A DNA stretch of 64,000 bases from contig CM053249.1 of NCBI GenBank assembly GCA_028583405.1, forward strand, positions 39,467,759 to 39,531,758, read 5' to 3'. Source of the stretch: Pogonophryne albipinna. Lineage: Eukaryota; Chordata; Actinopteri; Perciformes; Artedidraconidae. A program made the translations under genes and the position numbers. Positions 55,351 to 64,000 of the stretch are shown here, piece after piece. Within the stretch, counting starts at the first letter, position 1, and every line of letters starts with the position of its first letter. The notes under the pieces were generated by a model. The model saw only the letters and a list, made by a program, of their open reading frames with translations. It searched no databases and was not told where the DNA came from.

Positions 55351-56078
55351 AACATCCAATCAACGAGCTTCAAGCTGAGGATATTGGGTAATCAGTTCGG
55401 TGGGTTTGTGGTGTGTATCGCTCGAAATGTCCCGTCTGTCTCCGGTGACTTTATTTACGGCTAAAAAGCCCAAGATTATAGAATTAAACGAATAAATAAA
55501 AACAAGGATAATTGTGTGTTATTGTTGTGTAAATAACAGTGTGTTATTTAGAAAAGAATAACAAATTAGAAGGAAAAGATTTAAAAAAATACAGATTTCA
55601 GTATTTTGAGGCTCTAAGCCCCATTTATTTTCCTCACAGACGGGAAAAAAAGTCTGACATTATACGATTTAAAATAAAAACAAATAAATAAAAAGATAAA
55701 ACACTGGCATGTAATTTACGTTAGAATAAATAGAATGGTTTTGAATAATAGATGATAGTAAAATCTACGTCACTTTACAGCCCCGCCCACTTTTGGGGAA
55801 ACCAACGCTGTCATTTGAACAGCGATCAAGCCTGAAGCCACAGAGATCTTCTGTTACTGTCCTTTCTTCTTAGAGGAAGTACAGAAACACGTAACTCTGG
55901 ATTTGTTTTAATGTTTGAGGTGCAATAAACGACACAGCAGCTTTTTGGCATGTTAAAAACTATTATTTTCTGCCTCGCTCATGAGAGTAACAGCTGGCGA
56001 AATTACAGCCTCGCCTACTGATTTTAATTTAACCATATATCGAGCCCGATTCTCGATTTCAAATGTGTGCTCTAAAAT

Positions 56079-56324
56079 TGATATTGATATTGATATACTT
56101 TATTAATCCCCGTGGGGAAATTGTTTCTCTGAATTTGACCCATCCTAGTGTTAGGAGCAGTGTGCTGCCATTTTGAACTGCGCCCGGGGAGCAGTGTAGG
56201 GAATGGTGCCTTGCTCAGGGACACCTCGGTACACCTCGGTAGCACTTGGTCTTGCCGGGACTTGAACTGGTGACCTTCCAGTTGCCAAGCCAAGTCCCTA
56301 TCGACTTCGCTACCACCGCCCAAG
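56079..56324 (-). mobile_element. tRNA-headed SINE with RTE-like tail
   Basis: Read on minus, it starts with a tRNA-like head (A-box-like tagcgaagtcgatagggact; B-box-like accagttcaagtccc) and ends ccccacggggattaataaag with a (TATCAA)n tail. Flanked by AAAT duplications. It interrupts the right arm of the long-TIR element, where the left arm shows the empty site. Confidence 0.85.
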
Positions 56325-56618
56325 AAATGATATTTATAAATGACTATTATCATTATTATAAGCAAGACAATAAATGGCAAAGATATGTAGAAAATAAATG
56401 TATTTAAGATACGTTCATAACGAACGTAACGTGGGAGAAAATGTTTCTAGAAGATATGTAGAAAATAAACGTATTTGAGATACGTTCATAACAAACGTAA
56501 CGTGGGAGAAAATACGTTTCTAGCTAAACGTAATTGAGAATGCAGTTTAGTTCTGTGGGAACGTAATTTTTAGGAGACAGGGTTGATATGTCAGAACCTC
56601 TCTTTAGTGGTTCATTAA

Positions 56619-58658
56619 CCTCTTAAGCCCGAGGGTCCCCCCAGGGGACCCCTCCCACCGTTTTTTTATGAGACTATGTCTCAGGGCTTCTTAACATTTA
56701 TGAAACTATTAATGTTCCATACCCTTTTAACGCTAAGAAACTCAGCTAACTGACAATGTGAACCATTTTTAGCTAAAAGAAACACAAGAGTAATACCAAG
56801 CCTTTGAATTAGCATGGAGCGAAAAAATGCTAAGTAATGCTAACGGATTTTGCACAGCACTCACGGTAGAAATGCCCTTATTACTTATCGTAACTGCACA
56901 AACAAGATATACGATTTATAGCCGAGACTCCACAGATTCCACACATGTAATATCATCACTGTAGGACCCCGAATTGCGGAGCTATCAGCCAGAAAAGAGA
57001 AAGTAAACAACATCCGGTTTCAAAAATATTACAATAATTTCGTCTTACCTTTTTTGATTTGTGATCAAAAGTTGTGTTCACCGGAATAAAAACGCCGCTC
57101 AAGGTTAATCCAATGTCTTTGTGTCACGTAGAAATTTTGACTGATAATCCTTCATCATATTTATGGCAATATACTGGGTATAAAGTTTCGCCGTCCAGGC
57201 GTGCACTTTTAGATATGCTTTGTCCGTTTCTCTATTACGTCCGCTATGGTAATGTTTACGTTGATTTGGGAACTGCCCATCGATTCTATTGGTTCTGATG
57301 GTTAAGAAAAAGGTGTAAATCACACGAATCGACCAATGGGTTCCAGAGATATGGTTCTGCGTAAAGTATAAAGAATGCCAGCCAGTTTACGTACATTACG
57401 CAGGCGGCTTCATTTATTGTTTACTACCTAACAACAGGCATTACAACAGGACACAGAGCGCACGGAGGACAGAGCGGACAGCAGATAACGGAATTGCAGT
57501 TTTATTGCTTATAGATTATCAGAACATTTCAAAGGGGACACAGCCACATTGGATATTAACCTATGGATTAACTACATCATCGTTTTTATCGTTTTAATGC
57601 CATTGAAGACCAGTTTAGACCAGGCAAAGACGAAGGTAAGCCATTAGCCTAGCGCATGCTAGTACCTAACTCCACTTGTTTTGATGTACGTTTTTGTTGA
57701 TAACGTCGCAAGTTTGTATCTTTCAGTGTTGAGGTGGGCACCGTTAGATTCTGTGTCTTTACGATCAAAAACGATGTGTTGGATGTGCAGCTAGGATAAG
57801 TAATAAGGGAGCTAGGATAAGTAATAAGGGAGCTAGGAGTGATTTTCGGTGCAGTAATAGGTTAGCATTTTTCGCTCGGGGCTAATTCAGATGCTCACTG
57901 TTAGCATTGTGGTTTTTTTGAAAAAATAAATGAAAAAGATCAGTTAAATGAGTTTTTCCCCGTTATATGGATATAAAATATTCATAGTTTATGAAATAGT
58001 AAGGTTCCTTAGACGTTGTTTCCTGCAAATGACGCGATTTCGGTCCGTGGGGCCTATAAGTGCTATATAAATAAACTTGCCTTGCCTAAGAGGATAACAG
58101 AGTATGTTCTTATATTTTATTTTTATTTTTTATTTTTTTCACAACAGTTGTATTTGGATGGAATGAATACCTATAGTGAAAATTCAAAGTAATAAAATGA
58201 TTTTTACAGTGAAAAAGTTCAAATGGAACTGATGGTTCCCAAATTACCCAGAGGTGAGTCCGCCTGGACTTTATTTTTCTAAACCTCTCTAAAAAGGTCA
58301 AATTTAACTTGTTTTGCATCAATCTTGATACAGGGTACTTATTATATGTTATAGTTTGGATTCCTAAAGCTTTTAGTCTACTAACCCATCATTCAAGGGT
58401 GGTTTTTACTATAAGTAATGGGTATTTTTTAGGCGGACATTAGAATTTACATGTTTTTACTATGTTCCATCTGAATTTACTTTAAAATAAAAACATCTAT
58501 ATTGATTCTGACACTTCTACATCCAACTCACAGATGTAACCTTGCTTTGAGAGAAAAGATGATTAATTTACCCCTTTTAGAAGTGAAGATATAGTCTTTG
58601 TTGTGTTAGTGGCATTTTCGAGCCTGAAACCTGAAAAACAGGCTCAGGGCTTAAGAGG
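56619..58658. mobile_element. TTAA-flanked element, 2.04 kb, piggyBac-like
   Basis: CCTCTTAAGCCC and GGGCTTAAGAGG are perfect 12-bp inverted ends with TTAA on both sides (56615-56618, 58659-58662). No transposase frame survives; longest frames are about 70 codons. Related pieces occur at 36.07-36.30 kb and 63.73-64.0 kb, so it is a multi-copy family. Confidence 0.85.
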
Positions 58659-58739
58659 TTAATAAAACAGATATTTGAACGTGTGCCTACTTTGTTCATG
58701 TACTGTTGAGGTTAATTTCAGTAGTTGTGTGCTATAATG

Positions 58740-59097
58740 CAGTGCTTCTCAAAGTGTGGTCCGCGGACCACTGGTGGTCCGTGAGCGCCCCCTAGTGGTC
58801 CGTGAGTATATTGGTACAATTTCACATTTGAAATAAATAAATAAATTAAAGTTTTCCGCACTCTCGCGGGAATATCTCCGCAATGAAGCGAGCTTAAGTT
58901 TCACTTTCGATTGCATGACATAGCCCAGCGCAACACCTTCATCAATCATGTTGCCACTTGTTTATACAATTTTCAGGCGATTTGTAATCTGTTCTAGAAA
59001 AACGATGTGTTTTTGAATATTTTTGGAGTTAGGTGGTCCGCGAGTGTTTTTTTATTGGTCAAGTGGTCCTTGGTATGAAAAAGTTTGAGAAACACTG
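58740..59097. mobile_element. hAT MITE, 358 bp, GGTCCGCGGACC type
   Basis: CAGTGCTTCTCAAAGTG and GTTTGAGAAACACTG inverted ends, flanked by ctataatg/ccataatg (7 of 8). Carries tggtccgcggaccactggtg at the left. Confidence 0.88.
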
Positions 59098-59106
59098 CCA
59101 TAATGT

Positions 59107-59583
59107 ATTTACAAAGTGTGAAGAAGAGGCAACTTTAGAATAGGGAACCTGTTCAGGTCAATTAGAGTTAAATTACTAGCTTATTGGTTATGAACAAGAT
59201 AGAAATACCTCATTTTGAGTTATTTAGACTTAATTAACACTTATAGTTTAATGTCTTGTTACATAAGAATAGGCCATAGGTGTTATTATGGGAGAATTAC
59301 TATTCTTGTGGTACTACTGCCTTATTAGGCCCATATTGAGCAGAGCATATTAAGACCAAAACTCATGTACAACAACTTCCTTAATTGCAATAAATAAGCA
59401 CTAATTAGAGGGTTATTGAGGAAAAACTCTCAACTAATGGCTTATTACTTGTAGAATATGGTTATGTAGAATAAGGCATTAAGTGTTTTATAATGACTAA
59501 TAAAGAGCCAATATACTGCTAATATGCATGTTAATTAACAACTAGTTGATGGTTAATTTGTGTACCTTAATATAAAATGTTAC
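59107..59583 (-). mobile_element. Solo end of the 13.4-kb element family
   Basis: 59333-59583 matches the right terminal repeat of the 13.4-kb element over its full 250 bp. The sequence to its left (ggtgttattatgggagaatt) looks like further subterminal sequence of the family. No opposite GGTAACAC end is near. Confidence 0.75.
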
Positions 59584-59589
59584 CATTTT

Positions 59590-60840
59590 TTTTTAATATT
59601 CTTTCCTGTGGTGCTTTCTGAGGGAGTAATGAAAAACTAATCAAAGTCTTTATTTTTAGCAGCAGTATGCTATACATAAAAATATTATTACAAAACAATA
59701 AACAAATTGATAAGTGTAGCTTTAAAGATATGACATTTGAGCTGCTTTATTTTTCATGGTGCACATAGTTTGAACCTATGCAAATGTTTTATCTGTGAAG
59801 TGAGACAAATAATACATAGATATCACCAACACATTGTAATATATATATATATATATTTACCTTATTCAATCTCCAAAGAGTTGTTATTGTTTGAATTTGA
59901 GTCAGCGGCCCCCACACAATATTGTAATTATATATATTACAATTTCAGTAAAAACAAACGCAAATCAAATGATAAACGTAATTACTGAATACATTTAGAT
60001 ATTTGGCCTGGTGGTGTGGCTTGTTTCATTTTGTCATGGATACTGATGTTGGGAGAAAATTATTATGATTGTAACAAAACAAGTATAATAGAACCGTCTG
60101 TTTAAAGCAATTATACCCAACACAAATTGATGTTTTCATGTTGCTGTCCCAGTGTGTGTGCATTGAATGAACACTACTAGTAGAAGCTACGTGCCATGTT
60201 ACAGAAGATCAACAACAGCCTATTGGCATACTGCAAAAAGTCAGGAAAATACAATATTCACAGCATGAAAACAGACATTATGTTGGACTGCTGGAGGACT
60301 GCAATTAATTAATTTTGTCAATTGCAGGACACAATTAAAAAGAAAATAATGCAGAATAGCAAACATGGTCAGCTCTTATTAAAGCTCCCAGCTAAAAATG
60401 ACTGCTCTTGGTTATAAATTAGATGTCTCTTTGTAATTTCTTGCAAGGGCAAATAGTTGGCAAATTATTTGGACAAGGCAAATAGGGATGAAAGCAATTA
60501 TGACAGACAGGTTGAAGGCAGCCGAGAGAACAACAAGTTGGGATTTTTGTCAGGATAAATTCAGATGTTTTCTTGAGGCAGCAGGGCTTTGCGAAACATG
60601 CAAACCAGTGTGACAGCCACTAAATCTTTTCTACCATAATCTCCAAGCTGACACCACTGATATATGCATTGAAGATGTTTTTATACCAGCATTGAAGGAT
60701 TCAGCCATTCAAGCTGCACCATGTCCTCAGAGTAGACAGTAGGTCTACATGTAAGAATATCATTGATATCAGTTGACTATGTAAAGTAGCAATATGAGAA
60801 TTTGGTTGAATATAACTACGGCTGTCAGTATGTTGCTGGA
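59590..60840. other. Unassigned non-coding DNA, possible host sequence
   Basis: No element ends recognised. 60200-60730 is non-repetitive, rich in AATTA words and lacks frames. A short (AT)n lies near 59840. Confidence 0.4.
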
Positions 60841-60851
60841 AAGGTTTGCTC

Positions 60852-62554
60852 ATAGGCGGCGCGTGAGGCTCAGGTTTGGGAAGGCTAAATAACTTTTTTT
60901 TTACCTGACGCTGCCCGCCCCTGGTGTCTATAGAAAAGAGATCAACTCAGTGAAAGCACCGCCTGCTGACCAATCAGAGCTCAGTGTGCGGAGTTTAAAT
61001 CTATCAAGTCATATTACAGGATAAAGGAAATACAGTTTAAACTGCCGTATGCAGAGAAGACGCCGACGTGTCGCACTTATCATTCATATCACACTGATAT
61101 CAGATCATCGATCATATAATATCACAATATTTCCTTATCTGAGTTAGCTTCTCGAGCCGTAGCTATCTTGCCGTGCAACACTTACATTGTCACATATACA
61201 GTATGCAGACGTATTATTTTAAGCAACACATTAAGTTGACGAAACACTCAACTCAAATGTAATTAAAGTCAGATCCATTCGTGTCTTAGATGGGGCAGTG
61301 ATATCATAAACCTGTTGTACGCTTTCAAACACTCGGTAGTTATTTTTTAACCAGTTGTTCTATATTGACCTTGTAGGTGGCTTGTATCCTGGATTATATG
61401 TTTAAGTCATGGATGTTTAAAGTTCATATTTGTCTAATATTAGTTTACTTTTCATTAATGAAGTATGACACTGCGCTGTCAGTACACTTTAAAGCAAACA
61501 GATATTGTTCTAAACTGTATTAAAGTAAACAGGTATTATCTTGAACTGTATTGAAGTGAACATGTATTATTTGGGACTGTTTTAAAGTAATCCTATATAT
61601 ATAACCCTTTTTACTTACACTCAATGACCCAGATACCCTGACACACACACTTACACCTCCTGTCTCCAGCACACACACTTACACTCACTGACCCAGATAT
61701 CAGCACACACACACACACATACACTTTCCCCCCCCACCAGCACATGCACATGTTCTTATTCAAGGTTCTTCCTGGGGCCAGTATAATCTCAAGCACCAAT
61801 ATATCTGTGTACAATGTTTGATTGTTTTGGGAAATAATAGTTTGTGTGAAATCTTCCCTGGGAAAGTAAAGGAGTGAAGTTAGGTGGAAGATAAAAAGTG
61901 ATTCTGACCTTGACTAGTTCCGAGGCTCTCACGCTTCACTTAGGAGTAAAATGGGATGGAAGAGCCGACCCACATATCCGCCCCAAAAATGTCCATATAT
62001 ACTGTTGTTTATTCATGCAAAGGGCCCCCCTTGTTTCTGACTGGCTGGTCCCGATACCTGTATCGCACAGCAGTAGAGCCATTAAAATCAGATTATTGTT
62101 ATAACTTTTATGCCGGTGTTTTGAACTCCTTCTCTTATTAATCTGACCAGGCTCATCTAACGAACGGCGCGGAGCAGAGGTGGGCTTTAAGCCACCACTA
62201 TTGTGTTTGCTTCAACAACTTGTCCCTGTTTGTTTTTGGTCAAATGTAGCTAACCCCGCCCCTTTCACGTGAACGCGCTCTCAGCTGGAGAGAGAAACCC
62301 CTAGCTTGATTTACCGAGTTGATAACCAGCGTCGTAGGAGCGCTTAGCGAGATCTCGTTTGTTAGGGTTAGTTAAGATAACTCAAACATATCCAGGGTAT
62401 GTTGAACTGGCTTCGTAGTACAGAGTACAGGTGGCTACATAGCAGCGCTAATGTCAAAGACACAAACATTATACATTATATTTTTCTTTTACCAGGATGC
62501 AGTGACACAAATATTTGGGAAGGCTTAGCCTTCCCTAGCCTACAGTAACCCCTG
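60852..62554. mobile_element. Element C, long copy, 9-bp TSD
   Basis: Same left end (ATAGGCGGCGCGTGAGGC) and same right part (GGAAGGCTTAGCCTTCCC) as the short copy, flanked by exact 9-bp ggtttgctc (60843-60851, 62555-62563). It contains about 980 bp (61291-62270) absent from the short copy, joined there at gtcttag|acgtgaacg. Confidence 0.88.
61618..61745. repeat. (CA)n-rich tract
   Basis: Interrupted ACACAC runs alternating with ttacactcactgacccagat-type units, inside the long copy of element C. Confidence 0.85.
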
Positions 62555-62702
62555 GGTTTGCTCTATACTTGATAACCATATTCTGAGTCTTGTCTTTTTG
62601 AAATATACAGGCATGTAAAATATACCCTCGTGCAATTCACGCTTTATCTTTTCTCTAAATTGATTTACAATTGGCAAACAACATTCTGATTGTTCAAAAA
62701 TA

Positions 62703-62955
62703 TTTGTAATCAATCAATCAATGTTTATTTATATAGCCCAATATCACAAATGTTACATTTGTCTCAGTGGTCTTCACAGTTCGTACAGAATATCAGTATG
62801 ACAATACGACACCCTCTGTCCTTAGACCCTCACATCGTACAAGGAAAAACTTCCGGAGAAAACCCACAGTTTAAAGGGAAAAATGGGAGAAACCTCAGGG
62901 AGAGCAACAGAGGAGGGATCCCTCTCCCAGGACGGACAGACGTGCAATAGATGCC
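62703..62955. repeat. Common percomorph repeat (TTTATATAGCCCAATATCAC)
   Basis: Starts with (AATC)n then tttatttatatagcccaata and continues with ctctgtccttagaccctcac and gggatccctctcccaggacg. I recognise this as a high-copy fish LINE/SINE tail-type repeat; its class is not certain. Confidence 0.6.
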
Positions 62956-63734
62956 GTGTGTAAATCGAAACGATAATACATTTACAACATAGGTAGTCCA
63001 AATGTACTGCGTTTCGACAATGCATAAGTAATGTTTGTCATTTAGAAGTGGAAATCAAAATATCTGCATACAAATGAGACAATTGTCTGTACTGATTGTA
63101 TGTACAAAGAGAAAAAATTATTACAAAGAATACAAACAATAACGAATAAAGTAATCCCCTACATTCACTGCCAGTGAGCCTCATACACACGATTTCTCAT
63201 ACACACGGAACATTGTTAAATGAATAGATATGCATGTAATACATATGCATATACATACATGCAGCAAATACCTATAATCATACACATCTACTGTATACAT
63301 ACACACATATGCTGCAGATACGATTTACCAATAGCAGATCGTCTTACAGAGTTTGGAATGCATTTAAAAAAGATTCCAAGGCTTCCTAAAATGTCCTGTT
63401 TGACTATAGAAGTGAATATCTGATCTTTTCAAGTTTCATGCAGGACATAACGTCCGTCAACCACTTTGAGTGAGGGGGCGGGACACTGTCCCTCCACGTA
63501 TCGCTGATTACTCCTCAACAGGACGCCCCCGCCTCTCCGTCTCAGGATCGGAATGATTATTTGGACAAATTGGACATTGGACAAATGATTAATCTGATCC
63601 ATGGTGTGGCCGCCGCAGCTGGCCGTGTGATGTCCCTGGCCACGGTGGGATCACGCCACGTCTGGTTGGGACTCACGGCTCTCTCCAGAAAGGATTGTGC
63701 TAACACACTTGGCACAGAACTCAAGATAAAGATA
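62956..63734. other. No gene recognised
   Basis: AT-rich with a short (CATA)n stretch near 63230-63310 and an 80-codon frame from 63561 with no known motif. Confidence 0.4.
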
Positions 63735-64000
63735 CTATTATTACTTATCGTAACTGCACATACAAGATATCCGATGAAAGCTGAGACTCCACAGATTATA
63801 TAGGTATAGTATCATCACTGAGCGATCAGAACTCGCGACAGGGGAAGCAAACACAGATATCAAAACACGTAGCATTACGGAGCAAAAACGGGACATCGTC
63901 TCACCTTAGTTGTTATTCTGATCAAAAGGCGTGTTCAATGGCATTAAAACGTTAAAAACGCTGCTGAGGGTTAATCCATTGTGTCTGTCACTTTGAAAAT
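63735..64000. mobile_element. Partial relative of the 56.6-kb TTAA element, cut by window end
   Basis: attacttatcgtaactgcac, gagactccacagatt and gggttaatccattgtgtctg match 56880-57125 in the same order. The copy runs off the window. Confidence 0.75.

Larger units (their letters stand above)
52429..56584. mobile_element. Long-TIR element (4.16 kb), Mutator-like by structure
   Basis: Left 52429-53300 is the reverse complement of right 55415-56584 over about 870 bp, after removing a SINE in the right arm. Ends AACCCTGTCTCCTAAAAATT; flanks tatatgtcc and gatatgtca share seven bases. The core (53302-55414) has no transposase. The long TIRs and about 9-bp target point to Mutator-like elements, but this rests on structure only. 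Confidence 0.75.

Noticed and set aside
56079..56324. tRNA gene
   Set aside because: Only A- and B-box-like parts are present and a RTE-like tail follows; it is a SINE, not a tRNA.

Overview
The window reads as a stretch of ray-finned fish (probably percomorph teleost) DNA made almost entirely of transposable elements. I base this on the mix of families: DIRS and BEL/Pao retroelements, a Gypsy-type LTR, L2-like LINEs, a tRNA-headed SINE with an RTE-like tail, many hAT, piggyBac-like and Harbinger-like elements, short vertebrate-style introns and (GT)n microsatellites. I found no host gene I would defend. All family names come from motif recognition; no search was run.

Layout. 0.8-6.1 kb: a hAT end, the 3' end of a Gypsy-like element with its LTR, two non-collinear DIRS fragments (one split by a 755-bp hAT MITE), a fold-back MITE and a long perfect hairpin. 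6.1-10 kb: mostly unrecognised, possibly host non-coding sequence. 10.4-12.4 kb: a BEL/Pao pol remnant lacking its integrase core, with a 3' LTR. 12.4-17.8 kb (minus): an almost complete two-ORF LINE whose endonuclease-RT ORF carries internal minisatellites. 17.8-20.2 kb: a broken hAT element with one intron.

20.6-34.0 kb: the most interesting object. Inverted copies of one terminal sequence, flanked by a perfect 8-bp target duplication, enclose a minus-strand multi-exon coding system. In transcription order it has a SWIM zinc finger with the start of a YqaJ-type nuclease domain, a Ginger/Gypsy-like integrase (H2C2, D-D-E, GPF motif), a 30-bp minisatellite encoding an Ala/Pro/Ser linker, and a Ulp1-type cysteine protease whose last exon lies on the far side of a 5-kb hAT insertion. 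That hAT (ZMYM1-like) is itself split by an L2 LINE with a 7-bp target duplication. Two MITEs and a hAT scrap are also nested inside. Without nested insertions the element is about 7 kb.

34-38 kb: a LINE scrap, a 425-bp tandem duplication of conserved-looking non-coding DNA, a (GT)n tract and a two-copy repeat. 38.0-43.9 kb: a nearly complete DIRS element (gag, RT, RNase H, tyrosine recombinase on minus) with inverted termini and an internal complementary region matching both outer ends; it carries a few inactivating changes. 46.6-52.0 kb: a hAT with intact TSDs holding four levels of nested elements. 52.4-56.6 kb: a long-TIR element carrying a SINE. 56.6-58.7 kb: a TTAA-flanked element. 58.7-64 kb: a hAT MITE, a solo end of the 20.6-34.0 kb family, a second copy of a 9-bp-TSD family, and common fish repeats.

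The proteins encoded here serve transposition, and nearly all show frameshifts or stops. Several breaks lie in homopolymer runs and could be assembly errors.
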